From Nothopassalora personata (Eukaryota; Ascomycota; Dothideomycetes; Mycosphaerellales; Mycosphaerellaceae): a stretch of DNA of 64,000 nucleotides. Shown piece after piece: positions 10,199 through 22,599 of the stretch; within the stretch, counting starts at the first letter, position 1, and every line of letters starts with the position of its first letter. The notes beneath the pieces were generated by a model that had not been told where the DNA came from, did not search any database, and saw only the letters and a program-made list of their open reading frames with translations. A program made the position numbers and the translations under genes. The stretch covers positions 806,001 through 870,000 of the forward strand of contig CM066299.1 of NCBI GenBank assembly GCA_033816765.1, read 5' to 3'.

Positions 10199-10946
10199 AT
10201 GCTGGTAACCTGAGCGTAGCACAACCGGTTCGTCATTGTGAGAGCCATCTGCGCCGCCGCCACAGTCTCAGACTTTGCCGGCAAAATGCCAAAGAGCGTT
10301 TCCTGATCGCAGCGCCGGACTCTCGCTTTACAGCTTGGTCAGGCTGTCGGCAGACTTCGTCTGTAGCTAGTGGATCGGCCACAAACCTGCATCGGCAGCC
10401 ATTTCCGGAGCCAGAAGATGTCCTTTGCGATGTGCTTGGCGAGGTATTGGTCTATAAAGCTGTGAGTATCCCCCCTGTTCCAGTTCTTGAGATGTCTATA
10501 ACACACGCGCGATGTCTGCGCTGCGTATGAGACCGACAGCGATCTTAGCGTCTTCGAGTCGATCTCGCCATTGTCGTACAAGCTGTATGCTGCTGCCATG
10601 CTCAGCGAGCATTCGGTGTGAGGTCTTGCATCAAGTACTGAGGCTGCTGCCATATTGTTGACGCTATCTTCGCGGTTTGAGGGATATTATTTTGATGGTC
10701 CTGTATTTCTGGGAGGTGGTGAGCCATGGAGCTGTCAAAGCGCACAGAATCTGCATGGCAATCAATCGTGAATAGTGGCAGTTTTGTGACACCCGACAGC
10801 TTCGTCGAGATTCTGTTTGTCTAGACGATCATGGGGACAAACATCGCAACAGCTGGCGCTTTCGATCGGCTCAGTACTTCAAGTCGGCGAGGAGTGCGAT
10901 GAGTTGGAGGGAGGTATATCTTATCTCGTATACAAGAAACACGACT
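10199..10946. other. Convergent intergenic region with a doubtful small ORF
   Basis: Between the ends of the dioxygenase (plus) and the epoxide hydrolase (minus). A minus-strand ORF at 10653-10339 (104 codons, starting MAAASVLDARPHTECSLSMA) has no family I recognise and no clear promoter. It may be a small gene or chance. The rest is 3' untranslated sequence for both neighbours. Confidence 0.35.
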
Positions 10947-12192
10947 CTACGACGATCTTGGCCAATGCTCTGCCGCAAGTGCTCGCACATCTTCAATGAT
11001 ACCCTGCGGGTCTTCTGCTGCAGCGTAGTGACCGCCGTCGTTGCGCTCTGCAAGCATTGTCAGGATGGGAGACTGCTCGTTGTTGGTAGCACTCACCCTT
11101 GTAAAACACCAGATTTCCCGTCCGCTCCACAGCTCTCTTCGAGCTCGGCTCAGTGTCCCAGTAAAACGACGTGTATCCAAACGGCACAGAGATCCGATTG
11201 TCCGGCTTCATCGCAAAGCTCGCAAAGTTCTCATGTCTGACATTCTCATAGTAGCACAGCATACTGGGCATGATGGTGTCGGTGAAGTAGTATATGCTCG
11301 CAGTAGCAAGAATATGCTGATCCCAGTATCGCTTTTTCTGGTTCTCGGGGCCAGCAGCTTCGTTGTACTTCTCACCGACCCACATGAGGATACCCAGTGG
11401 ATTGTCATTGAAGCCAAAGCCGATGGTGTGAGGTCTGGTCCGCATCTTGATGGCGTAGCCCATGTGGTTCTCAAGCCAGTCATCGACACGGTTCTGCACT
11501 TCTTGCTCGCGCTGTGTATATTCTACGCCGTCCGGCAAGGGAGACGGCGCAAAGTTGAAATGAACCAGTTTGCAGGAGTCTGTCAGCTTGGAGCCCATTT
11601 CGCGGCCGATCCAGTGTGCCCAGTCGCCTCCGTGGAAGTAGTATTGCTTGTAACCAAGCTTTTTCATCAGCTTGTCGTAGACATGTGCGCTGTCTTGAAG
11701 CGTCCAGCCGGCTCTGGGTGGCCAATCTGAAAATCCATATCCGAACAGAGATGGTACCACGACGTGAAACGCGGGCTGGCTGTCGTCCCCTGGATTGGCA
11801 AGCTCGTTCCAGACCTGGTTGAACTCGTAGAATGACCCCGGCCAGCCATGGACCATGATCAAAGGGATGGCATCAGGGCGTTTGGACTTGGCGTGGACGA
11901 AGTGAGTCTTGATGCCATCGATCCTGGTGAGGAAGTGTGGTGCGGAATTCATGCGATCTTGGTGCTCATACCAGTCGAAGTCATTGAGCCAGCGGTCGTA
12001 CAAGTGAGCTCCCCATTCGTATGTTGGACCGTACTTCTTGCCGGCATCCGGGACGATCTCCTTGGGTGGCAAACGGGTATCTTTCAGCTTGCGTTTGAGA
12101 CGATCCACTTCTTCTGGAGGTATGTCGACCTTGAAAGGAACGATGTCGTGGAAGTCAGCTGCGATGCTGCCCATCCATTTTTGCGTGCTCAT
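10947..12192 (-). CDS. Epoxide hydrolase, alpha/beta-hydrolase fold with EHN domain
   Basis: Exon 1 is 12192-11097 and exon 2 is 11047-10947; the 49-bp intron (11096-11048) begins GTGAGT and ends GCAG. Splicing gives 398 residues. Without splicing the catalytic His is lost, which supports the intron. Residues 15-125 are the N-terminal EHN region. HGWPG (115-119) forms the oxyanion hole, Asp190 in HGGDWAHW is the nucleophile, and His372 in RNDGGHYAA is the catalytic base. The enzyme hydrolyses epoxides to vicinal diols; substrate unknown. There is no signal peptide, so it is probably cytosolic. Its start lies 1,042 bp from the divergent sugar-porter gene, so shared control is possible. Length and motifs are normal for the microsomal/juvenile-hormone type family. 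Confidence 0.92.
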
Positions 12193-13234
12193 GACGGCTG
12201 TTGTGGGTGATGATGAGGTCGGCGCTCGACCAGGATGGGGACGATGTCAGAGACATGTTCGCCTGGACCTCGCTGCTTTTCTTGGCACACTCTCCGGACC
12301 ATTGACGGAGGTCGTCGACCTGACGTCTGTTGTGCTTCCCCGCACCCTTGGCTCGACCAGCTCCTGTGTCCCGCGAATCCGGGTGTCCGGTACGCGCCGA
12401 AGATTCGTTCCGCTAGAGTTCTGATGGATTCTTCTCGAACCTCTTGCCCTGCAGAAGTGTCATGCAGATGCCACGAGGGCGCCATGCTCGCTGAGCGAGG
12501 TGCACCGGTCTTTGTGCAACAGAAAGAGCGCACGGCAGGGCTACTAGTGTCCTTTCCGAGTACCACTTCGAGATCAACTGGTTGATGGCTGTGGCTGCTC
12601 CGGCAATCCGCGAACACGTGGACTTAATCACTTAAGGTACCTGCTCATGCATGCATGCATGCTTCCAGCATGTTCTTCGTGAGAACTCGCGAGAGAGCGG
12701 TCCGTGGCCGGTGTTGGCGCTTGCAGCTTCCTGCCCACAAGCAAGACCAAGCCACAGTGCTTCCGCTTGCCACGATCGAGGCTGGCTGCGCTTCCAGTAA
12801 ACCGCAATCTCCGCACGTGTGCCGTCAAGTTGGATCCGACGGTGTCCTGGCTATACCGCTCCTGTGCACCGCTTGAGGAAAGCGTAGCTTCATCGCAGCC
12901 TTGCCGAGATCGAGCAGGCTCGCGTGGTGCTGAGACGGCCGGGCGTGGATTTGGGGTACGATCTGGGGTAGAAGGCAGCGAGGTGCAGCTATCGTGTTCG
13001 TCTCGAAAAGTAGCACTGCTATGATCGAAGAGTATATGTATGACCACGGTGCCCACTTCAGCAAGAGCCAGGTCCAGCTTCGTCTCCTACCGTGACAACG
13101 ACCAGGACGGTTCCTGACTTGCGTCGTTGCACTTTCGCTTTAGTGCAAAGGGCTACCTCGAAGAATCGTCACACCACGAGCAGGTCACCTTACCACCGTA
13201 CAGCAACTACACATCCTTAGCAAAAACCTTCCTC
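12193..13234. promoter_or_regulatory. Bidirectional intergenic region between epoxide hydrolase and sugar porter
   Basis: 1,042 bp separating two divergent starts. ORFs on both strands (12189-12617, 12628-13056 and others) show no recognisable protein. A short (CATG)n run occurs at about 12647-12662. An in-frame upstream extension of the porter begins at a TTG (13127) and is probably untranslated leader. Confidence 0.5.
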
Positions 13235-14866
13235 ATGTTCGGTCTCGGCAATCTCCAAGGCAAGGCCCTCTACAAGGCCGCCTCAGCAGCATGCGGCTCA
13301 GCATTCATGCTCTACGGCTGGGATGCTGCTGTGCTGGGAGGATTCCAGGAGACTCCTGAGTTCCGTGCGGCCATTGGCAACCCACAAAGCGCCTATACTG
13401 TTCCCATGATTGCATCCGTCTACAATCTTGCTGCTGGATTCATGTCCATCGCAGTCACCTTCTTCGGCATGCAGCTCGGTCGAAAGCGCACGATCTTGTT
13501 CGGAAACGCCCTCATCTGTGTCGGCGGTGCGCTCCAAGCGTCGACATACAGCGTTGCACAGATCATCGTTGGTCGCATTGTTACTGGTGCTGGAATCGGC
13601 TGTATTGCTTCGGCCGTCCCAACATACATGGCGGAGCTTTCTCTGGAGGCCTCAGAACGTGGACCGGAAGTATCGTACCAGCTGGCTCTCCTAATCACTG
13701 GCGTTGCATTAGCATACTGGGTTGACTTGGGCTTCGTGCAAGGTCTGCCACAGCATCCATGGTTGTGGCGCATCCCACTCGCGATGCAAGCTTGCTTCGC
13801 CATCTTCTCGACCGCCCTGCTCGCATTCCTACCAGATACGCCCCGATGGTACTACGCTCGCGGCCGGATCCAAGAGGGCGACGACGTTCTTGCTCGCCTA
13901 CATTCGAAGTCAATTGAAGATGCTCAGGTCCAGCTCATGCGAGAAGAGATCTTCGCTACTCTCCGCGAGGAGGCTGCTGATGCTGAGAAGTTCAACTGGT
14001 GGCTCCTGTTCTGGGACAACTCTGAACTGCAATTTGGGCGCCGCCTGCGTACCTCCTTCCTCATTCTTTGGGCCCAGCAGTTCCTCGGAATCAACATGCG
14101 TAAGTGGAGATTCGATCTTCTTTGGCGAATGTGAGCTGACCAGCCTGCAGTCGTCTACTATTCGACAGCCATCTTCAGCGCCCTCGGCTACTCTGCGCTC
14201 CTCTCTGGTGTTCTCGCTGGTGTCATGAACACCATCTTCGCTCTCGCCTCATACCCACCGATCTGGTACATTGAGAAGCTCGGACGCCGCGCCATGATGT
14301 TCTGGTGCGCGATCGGTTGCGGGCTTTGCATGCTCGTATACGTCGTCTTGACAACTCTTTCGACCCCGACAGCTGCGACGAACTGGGCCGCGGTCGTCTT
14401 CATCATTCTCTACAACGTGGTCTTCGCCTTCGGTTGGCTTGGTACTTGCTGGGTTTACGGGCCTGAGATTAGCCCTCTCAAGTACCGCCATGTCGCTGGA
14501 GGCCTTGGTGCTGCTGGCGAATGGTTCTCAACATGGGTCATGGTCTTCGGTGGTGGCACAGGAATCAGCTCCGTCGGTCCCAAGATCTTCGTCTGGCCGC
14601 TGATTTGCTGTTTCCTGGCCGCGGCATACGTCTATTTCTACTGTCCAGAGACTACTGGCCGTACTCTCGAGGAGATTGACTCGTTGTTCGCCAAGAGTTC
14701 TGGTCGTGCCGCACGCATTGAAGCAGAGACTGCAGAACGAAGGAATTCTGCCGCAGGTATTGAGAAGAATGGTCTGATTTACAGCGTTGGAAAGCAGGAT
14801 GTGGTCCACACGGAGAAGAAGGAAGTGAGCGGGAACGTCAGCAGTGAGAATGTCAGCACTGCTTGA
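13235..14866 (+). CDS. Sugar porter family MFS transporter
   Basis: Exons 13235-14099 and 14151-14866; intron 14100-14150 (51 bp, GTAAGT...GCAG). The product is 526 residues. Chosen start: first ATG in the family-typical MFGLGNLQGKAL context. Sugar-porter signatures: YGWDAAVLGG (27-36) in helix 1, LGRKRT (81-86) in the helix 2-3 loop, PDTPRWYYARGR (200-211) after helix 6, FLGINM at the exon junction, GRRAM, and PETTGRTLEEID (from 454) after helix 12. The hydrophobic pattern fits 12 plasma-membrane helices with a hydrophilic C-terminal tail of about 50 residues. It probably imports a sugar or related polyol/quinate-like compound by proton symport. Substrate not determined. It is divergent from the epoxide hydrolase gene. 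Confidence 0.92.
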
Positions 14867-17316
14867 CACGGGTTCGCCGCCATGAGTTCTGAAAGCGATA
14901 TTGTTGACGCTTCATTCTATTCAAATCTGAACGTTCTAGCAGCTTATGAGCTCGGTTTTGAAGCAATAAGTTCTCAGATTCAGATTTCTCTTAGCAGTGT
15001 CAGCACAACTTGCGATACGATTGTGCATGCCCGCCGGTCGTGATCCTGTCATGAAGTTCCGCTCATGCATTTCATGCCACGCCTGTCCTGTCGCGAACTT
15101 CTGCTCCGGAACATGTCGGGACCAAGTTGTACCTTGCTAAGAGATCTTGCCGTCCTGTTGCGAAACATGGTCTGGGCCGTTGCTAGTCTCGTTGCGCACC
15201 CACCCATGACCGATCACGCTTACGAATTCAAGAAGCATCTCGCTCGTTTACGATCATCTCGGTCCAGCACCTTGCAGCTGTTGATACAGCGTCACATCCC
15301 TGAACGAGGCAGGACGGTACGATCGGCGCTAGCGACTAGCGGCGGAGCGTACCGACGTGCACATGCTTAGCTCGCGCCTCTTGGTGCTTGCACTTGCCTC
15401 GAGCTGCAGGAAGCGGCGCACGGCGTTGGATTTAGTATTGGAAGACCGCTACAGCTTGCACGATGGTATACTCATCTGTCGTATTCTCTTCTCATGCAAG
15501 GCATCCGAGCGTCGCAAAATGTCTCGCCGCAGGCTTGTGTAGAGCCGCGTCTTTGGCAGCCTGCCTCGAGGAGCCACCCACAAGTTTGTGTTCTTAACAA
15601 GGGTTCCCGCGCTTGTTCGCCCGCTTCGAGTAGCCCAGATCTCGATGCGATGAATGATGCCGAAAACCACGTATACGCCATCTGTCGCAATGACAAACCT
15701 CTGCCACCCTTCTCCATGCCACTTGCGAAACTGCGAAGGGCCTGCAGCGGCACGAAGCTCAGCTCGATTGCTGGTCGGTACGTATGGGAAGCCGTCCGGG
15801 TTCAAGGACTCCAACCGAATGCTATGACTGCATGCAGCCGGCTTGTGTACCCAAGCACATCCCGCTCGCCTAGTGCTGATATCCTGAGAGTTGTTCTGAT
15901 CGCGACACGATCCGCCTACATACATCAGGGTCTCTCGGTCGTTTTCACGTCGGGTGAAGCGGTATGCAGTTTCGTGGCACCTGATGTGCTCGGACTCAAG
16001 GTGAGTGAACGGGTCGACGGGGGTGGCACCTGTGGGCGCGTCGAAACTCGGGTTCGTCCCTCTAGAAGCGTTCACTTCCAGGCGGCTTGGTGCGCAACGT
16101 ATGACGGTGCACGATATGATGGGATTCCTAGCTACATGGCTTCCGGGCTGAGCGCCGACATAGCCATCGGTTGCACACAACTCGACCGACAAGAGCATCA
16201 GGTTGCCTCATATCGCGGTATCTGAGATAGATTGTGGACCATTCCGTGGAGCGCTTTGAGGCAGTTGAACATCCACAAGTTCGTTCTGCTGTGAGGACTG
16301 GGAACCCGCGGGCTTCTCTATTACACCATTCTGCCTGAACGCAATAGCTCTCCTCGCAACGTGCAAGCTTCAATCCAGGGAGTATGGACTCCCTTGTTTT
16401 CCGGATACTTCCGCTTAGAGTCGGGCCCTGCACCTCCACAGAGCGAATCACTAATAGTCGTGAAGTCAAAGTGAACGAAGGTACTGAGACACCGATCTTG
16501 ACTCGATCGTCTTCTGCTTGGCGCACATGCTCTCGGAGGGCCTCCCAAATGTGATGTCCTTCGGACTGACACCCGCCGTGCAGAGCAATGAGTGATTTTG
16601 ACCCAAGTCTTGCTGAGAACTGAGGCACCGTACGGTGTGGCCGCGAAATCTTGGTAATCGTGCACCAAATGTCTTCTCCGCAGAAATTGGAGCACTGGCA
16701 AGGCGAAGATGTTCCTGCATATTCAAGCATCATCTGAAGGGCCAAGGCCGTTTTCTTGCCGCTGGTATGTGAACGCGCAGGCTTGCCCGTGACCAGCCCT
16801 TGCTCGCGATTCATGGTGGTTATGGGGACGAGGCACTAGGTGCACGCCAAAACTGTCATGCCTCTCGGCGCCGGTCTAATCATGACCGATCTTGTCAGTC
16901 ATCCGACATCGCGGAAGCGTACAGTTCGTGTCTCTGCCGGTTTCGACGTGGGAATCGCACTTGTCGAGCGCTGTGTTGCTTCAGTCAAGTAGAGCGCATG
17001 CCAGAGAGCAGCCCAGATAGCATGCCAGAGAGCACCAGTCTTCGTGGAATGTTGATGATATTGAAGTAAGCCAGCAAGTACCGACTGAGAACAGTTGGCG
17101 GAGATAGCGCGGAAGTTTCTCGGATGCAGGAACAAGGACAAAAGAAATGCCCACCCGCAGGACGTCTTTGATGACCGCATGCATCTCTTTGCCATGTCCA
17201 CTTATCCAGCGGCCTGTTTCCAGCACGCCCATGTAAGAAACAAGAGATGCCACGGCGGCCACATCCACAATCCATTTATACCACATTACTTCACGACGAC
17301 CTCCCTTCTAGCACAT
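14867..17316. other. 2.4-kb region without a recognisable gene
   Basis: Host-like composition. Long frames overlap on both strands (15449-16198 minus, 15494-16225 plus, 16128-16814 minus). All are open at the same place, none resembles a known family, and none has a consistent exon structure that I can find, so I treat them as chance or decayed sequence. A 15-base direct repeat (GCATGCCAGAGAGCA) occurs twice near 16996-17034. The first 100-200 bp is probably the 3' end of the sugar-porter transcript. Confidence 0.4.
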
Positions 17317-18747
17317 CTACAACCTCGCATTCAAATCCTGCAAATCCCTCAACTCCCCCCTCGGCCAATCCGGGAACAGCGCCGGATCAGGCCTCTCGCG
17401 ATCCCAAGCCCACTTCGTCACCAACTCTTGCTCCAGCGTGTTTTCCAGCATATCAATGACATACTTGCCAATAATCGGGAAGAACTTCCAGCCGTGAAAG
17501 TTGCCGCAGGTCGCTACATATAAGCCTTTCGAGCCGGAGTGAGGCGAGATGATGAAGTCGCCAGAGGTGGTGAAGGCGTCCCTGCAAGCATGAAAGGTTA
17601 GTTGATGGGCCGGGAGGAGAAGGGGAGAGGGGGGGGGGGGGTGAAGACTTACCAGCATATCCTATACTTTTCCATTTTCCAATTTGCACCCTTCTTGCCG
17701 TAGAAGACGTGGTTGGCATGGTCAATATCTTTCTTCAGCTTTCTTGAGACTTTCCATTGTGCGTAGTCGGGTTCTGCTGGTGGTGCTGAGATGATTCTGC
17801 CGGGGAGGACTTCGCCGTTGTTTTGGAAGATGGTCTGACCCCACCATTTCAGTTCGTGGTCGGGTGTGGGTGGGAGCGAGCCGATGAAGGGACCTGTTAT
17901 GGACGTCAGTGAATGATGAGCGGATCCTTCCCTGATTGACCTCACCTGTCTGTGGAGTGTAGCCTTGCACTCCCACCGGCATCTTCGCGAAGCTGTCATA
18001 GTCCTCATCCGAAAGCTTTGTCATGCCAGTTGTAATGCCACCCGCGACGATTCTGCCTTCAGCTCGCAGCTCTTTCTTGCCTGTGATGTCTGCACTCCAC
18101 TCCAAGAGCTTCGGCGTGAAAGCTCCAGACGCCAGGATCGTATGTGTTGCCCTCAATTCTCTTCCATCATGTGTCTTGACGCCCAACGTCCGACCATTGT
18201 GATCAATGTTGAGGCAAGTTACTTCTGTCGTGACATACTTAACCCCCAACCTGATCGCCTCTCTGGTCACAGCAACCAAGCAATCTCCAGCAGCTCCCCA
18301 GCCACTCGTCCTGTTGACCAACACATCATGCACACCAGAGTAGTCTGCTTGATCGAAGAGCCCTCCATACAACTTCCTTGCTTTCTCAATCGGAACAGCT
18401 TCCAAATCTGCTTTCCGCCCTAGCTTCTTATAATTCTCCAGCACCTTCCCAGCATAGTCATCTCGACACATCCAGTAGATGCCAGTCTCGTGGAAGAAAG
18501 GTTTCCACAGTGGGTCAGTCCTGAAAATATCTTGCGCCTCAAGTCCCATGCGGCAGTACACAATATCATCGTAGTCTGCCCTTACGACCTTATTCCAGTC
18601 CCAGGAAGCTGCTACGCGACTATCTGCATCGAAAGCATCGCGGTCCACGAGTGTGATTGCCGCGTTTGGGTATTTCTTGATGAGATGAAATGCAGTCGAC
18701 ACTCCGAAGACGCCAGCTCCAACGATGATGTAAGATCGGTCTGCCAT
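17317..18747 (-). CDS. FAD-dependent oxidoreductase (sarcosine/fructosyl-amino-acid/saccharopine oxidase family)
   Basis: Exons 18747-17946, 17893-17653 and 17581-17317 (introns 52 and 71 bp, GTGAGG...CAG and GTAAGT...GCAG) give 435 residues. The dinucleotide-binding motif is GAGVFG (10-15), after a short MADRSYIIV start. RVAASWDWNKVVRADYDD and the second half (GYTPQTGPFIGSLPP) are typical of this DAO-fold family. CWDA at 347-350 matches the site where related amine oxidases bind FAD covalently through Cys (here Cys347). HGWKFFP near the C-terminus is also conserved. It should oxidise a secondary amine or N-substituted amino acid, giving H2O2; the C-terminus (LNARL) is not an obvious peroxisomal signal. 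The second intron contains a run of about 12 C on the coding strand. Confidence 0.9.
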
Positions 18748-20891
18748 GATGGACTGAGGAAAGATATTTGCGCTATGTCCAGGTGCGACGACAATGGTCG
18801 CGACCGTCTTGATAAGTCAAGTCTGATCCGGAGCCGAGCCGTGATCTTTGACCTTGGTGGGACGAGACAGAGCACCAAAATCGTGGCGCGGGGTCGGTTT
18901 GATGTGGAGGTTGCGACCAAATCAGGAAAAATGGTCCACCATTGCACACGCGACACGCGCCCTGTATCGTTCCTTGTCGGTTGGCCTTTCTCAGTGCGGC
19001 TGCAGGAGCCGTGGTTATCGCATGTGTTCCCGACGATGTGGACACATTTGCAAGTGAGCAGAAACTGAGCCATAAAAAGAACAGATGTGGTAGTGTGGAG
19101 CATGGCAGAAAGATAGATGCGCTACTGATTCCACTTTGGGCATGTAGGGCCGAGAAGACGAAAAGAATGATAATGAATGAGAAGAGTGATTGTACGAAAC
19201 GTATGCATTTCCTGCCGGACGTAGAAAGAGCATGAAGATGACATTGCCTGTTGGAAAGAACGCAGCGCTGAATCTGAATGTTGCTGCGCAGACTGACTCT
19301 TACTGCCAGCCCGCCAGGCGACGATGAACAGCTCGCTCAGCTCCAGACGCCTGGTCAGCATAGCGGAGGGCGAGCTTCTCCAACACAAGGACACGAGCGT
19401 ATTCTTCAAGGCCGACGATTGCAATGAAGTTATCGTCGGGTGCGTCGCTCCTGGTCTGCGCTTGATGATGTGCCTTCTCCAGTCCATCGCCGGTACCGCT
19501 GATTTGGTGGCTGGGACAAAGCTAGATCTTCGTCTTCATCGTCGTATTGATTGCTCAGTACTGCACCAATGCCGGCACGTTCCAAGCAGGCTTTGACGGC
19601 CTGTGCCGCTCATATGGAATGAGCATGAACTTGCTCGGGCCTCCGTACTGCAGCACAAGCTTCAAACGCCGACTCATGATGGACGACGACGAACTCAAGC
19701 CCACCGCCGAAAGTAACGTCGACATTGTTAGATATTCAATTCCGGTCGTTCGGTGGAGCCTTGGAAGGACAGTCCAGCTGCTGAATGTGGCTCTGGTAGT
19801 GATAGGCGTGCAGGATGACCTAAGACCACTTGTGAAGGGCACCTGTGGCGGACATGTCGAGGCCGTCGGCCTCCCGAGATAGTAGCGCCGTGACATCTGC
19901 TACAAAGCAGAGGAATTGGACAAGCTCGCACAAAGATGGATCAGACAGCGAGGCGTTGAGTATGGCAAGCTCTTCGCCACAAAACCTGGCCTGGCGGCTG
20001 TTCCGTCGCGAGGTCGCCAAGTAGCTGTTGTAGCTGGTAGCATATGTTGCAAGACTGTGCTCAACGAGTGTTCGATGGTCCATCGAGGCAAAGCTTCGGC
20101 TGGAGTGGGTTGACCGCAGCAGGTTAGCAGCCTCATACCTGTGAGGCGGCGCCGAAGTCGGCGTCAGCGTTGCTCTTGAGCGCGCAGGTCCAAACCAGTG
20201 GCACATAGATGCCCGATTCCAGCGGAATGGTGGCCTATTACCACTCTCTCCCATGCAATAGAGCTCGGTCGATGTGTGTATGCATGAGATGTCGGTCCCC
20301 AGTCGCGAGGAGATGAGCCAGCGCGTAGTCGCGTGACTTACTGCTTTCGTCGCTGTTGTGAATCGGCCCGCAACTTCGTGGAATCGGAGTCGCATCCGCT
20401 CGCTCTGCCAATCACACTGCCATCTGCGGCCAGGACGATATACTCATCTCAGCAGGCTCAGACTCGCTGCTAGAATTGATTACTTAAGAGTGCGAGAGCG
20501 GGCAATAGGGCTTCGCCAGGGCTCGCTGTGGACGGGGTTACCCGATTGGCCAAACGGTACCGAGCCGAGAAGAAGCGAGCTGAGGAGGTAACAATATCCT
20601 GAGTGTGTAGAAACAGTGTGGAGCTCAAATTGGCGATTCGGCACGTTGTGTTGGAACCAGCAAGAGTCTCGTGCACGTGATATCACGCATGATCCGACGA
20701 CGAGCCATTGCGAGGCGCAGGCTGGTTGACCGCGTTCGTGTTGTGGCGATGTTGTTGTCATGGTCAAGGGGTGTTTGCCGGCCAGACGATCCTGACGTTG
20801 GGCAAGTTGTTGTAAATAGGTATTTTGACGAGTACAAGCTTCTAGATTGAAACAATAGGGTGGATTAGTAACCCTCATGAATTGCATACGG
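18748..20891. other. 2.1-kb host region, possibly with a decayed gene on the minus strand
   Basis: The first 300-500 bp is the promoter of the oxidase. Between about 19740 and 19300 the minus strand has three short successive frames in different phases, with protein-like text (for example NVDVTFGGGLEFVVVHHESA and FIAIVGLEEYARVLVLEKLA), broken by TGA and frame changes. The first piece loosely resembles the start of fungal amidoligase-domain proteins. This is weak and could be chance. The minus ORF 20395-19820 (191 codons) has no known relative that I recognise. The host sequence ends at about 20891, where the TpA-rich repeats begin. Confidence 0.3.
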
Positions 20892-21878
20892 TGTAAGACT
20901 ATCTAGCTACAGAAACAGTATAATATAGGGTAAGTGTGCTAAGTCCTAACTAATATAGCTATTAGTCACCTAATTTACAACACTCCCCGTTTAGACTAAC
21001 TGCTATAAAGGCAGTCTAATTAACTTAATATTACCTATGTTGCTATATTAGTCTCGAACACCTTTACTAGCTTTAGATACTAGGTTTCCCGCTATAAGTA
21101 AGCATATACTAAGGATAGGGATCTTGTTAGATCTGCTTATGTAAGAGATCTTTATAGACCTACTTTAGGCACATTTTAGCCTTATCTTTCCGCTTTTAGA
21201 AGCGGACAGAAGGTTCTCTCGGCTCAAGAAGGCTCTTATAGTAGTAGCGTACAGGCCTTGTAGGTGTATATAAAAGAAGCTAGTTCTTTACTAAACAACT
21301 CTCTCTACTTTATACTACTTTATACCTCTCTTACCCCCTTCTAGACTACTACATATACTTATATATACTAATAACTATCACATATACACTCTTAAAGCTT
21401 CTTAAGAACCTTTAGTAAGGTATGTTATTTATATAATAATATTTTAAGGGTGTTTACTAACTTATAAGTAGCATTATAGTAGATGTTATTAAGTAGACTC
21501 CTATAAACCAATTTAGTAACACTAGTAACGTCTTTAGTAGTAGAACTAGCTCTAGTAACGGTAATAATCCTAATAAGCGTCCTCCTAGTAATAGTAGAAA
21601 GGGCCTACCTATATCTAGTAAGCTCTCTAAGCGTAAGGCCCTTATTAAGGCACTTAGACTAGTTAAGCATATTATTGCCAATAAGCGCAAGATCGCTAAG
21701 AAGAATATAACCTTACGGCTTACTATAGTATCTCTTAAGATTACCTTCTAAAAGAAGAAGCTTCTAACTACTAAGGATAGTATTACTAACCTACTAAACT
21801 AGGCTTAGATTAACGCGGCTACTTAGGACTTCGATTATATAATAGTCGGCCCTTAAGGCCGTATTGCTAATACTATAA
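20892..21878. repeat. RIP-degraded retroelement fragment left of element D
   Basis: TpA-saturated DNA begins at TGTAAGACTATC (20892). It contains a TATA-like TATATAAAAG near 21273 followed by a pyrimidine-rich leader. From about 21480 there is a plus-strand frame broken only by TAG/TAA (text such as NPNKRPPSNSRKGLP, then a Lys/Leu-rich coil-like stretch). It stops at the target duplication of element D. It may be an LTR plus gag start of another retroelement, or the far end of Copia C. I cannot decide. Confidence 0.4.
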
Positions 21879-21882
21879 CTAT

Positions 21883-22253
21883 TATTAACGACTAATAGGT
21901 TGTGTTAACCTTAGGTTTGGAGGGGGGTCCCTTAGATCTAACTTGCCCTAATTTCATTTAGGTTTAATTAGACATTTGGGCAAGCTAGCAGGACCTAGTA
22001 TAGCTATTAAGATATATACTGCGCAGTTAAGCATTATAAGCGTAGCATTAAGGAAACAATTTAATTCATACCTCTCGAGTAGAGGGTATAGGGGATTAAG
22101 TCCGCTAATCCTCTTGTTTATCTAGCTACTACGCTGCTCGTTACGTGACCTGATTTCACGGTCCCGGGACCGGCAAATACCCCTACTTACATAAGCGCTG
22201 CTCTATACTACCACAACTCGGACAGGCCTATATAGGGTAGTTAGTAGACATTA
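21883..22253 (+). repeat. 5' LTR of element D
   Basis: 371 bp, matching 52753-53122 with scattered C/T and G/A differences. It contains a CGGTCCCGGGACCG palindrome (22159-22172) and a mutated form of the CACGTG box present in the 3' LTR. Confidence 0.85.
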
Positions 22254-22599
22254 TTTTAGTAGTTAATGAGGGGGGGTATTAAGTGTATACCCGGTGGCGT
22301 ATTAGCATCTAGTTTATAAGGTTAAAATCACGGTTTAAGGTCTAAGGTTTACGGTCAAGGTTATTACTTAAGGTTAAGGTTTACGGTTAAGGTCGACTAA
22401 GGTCGAAAACACTTAAGGTCTAAGGTATTTAGCAATAATCACGGTTATAAGGTCCTATTAAGCAACAACTAGTATTAGCGCATTCTAAAGCAAGCACTAC
22501 GTAACAATAGATACGGCTACATTACTAGAAAAACTTAGCACCTTTGCCGACATAGGTAGAGGCTACGAATAGCCTATAAACCCTACGAAAATAGAAGGG

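Noticed and set aside
12189..13056. ORFs between epoxide hydrolase and sugar porter as genes
   Set aside because: Opposite-strand overlapping frames rich in Arg/Ser/Pro without any motif; better explained as promoter DNA.
15449..16814. Three long overlapping ORFs (two minus, one plus) as genes
   Set aside because: All frames are open in the same GC-rich stretch on both strands, with no motif, no family and no consistent splice sites.
19300..19740. A firm amidoligase gene call
   Set aside because: Only a short loosely similar stretch, interrupted by TGA and frame changes; kept as a weak note in the region entry.
21457..21690. Leu-rich 77-codon minus ORF as a membrane protein
   Set aside because: It is the reverse of a Lys/Asn/Ser-rich plus-strand retroelement frame; the hydrophobicity is an antisense artefact.
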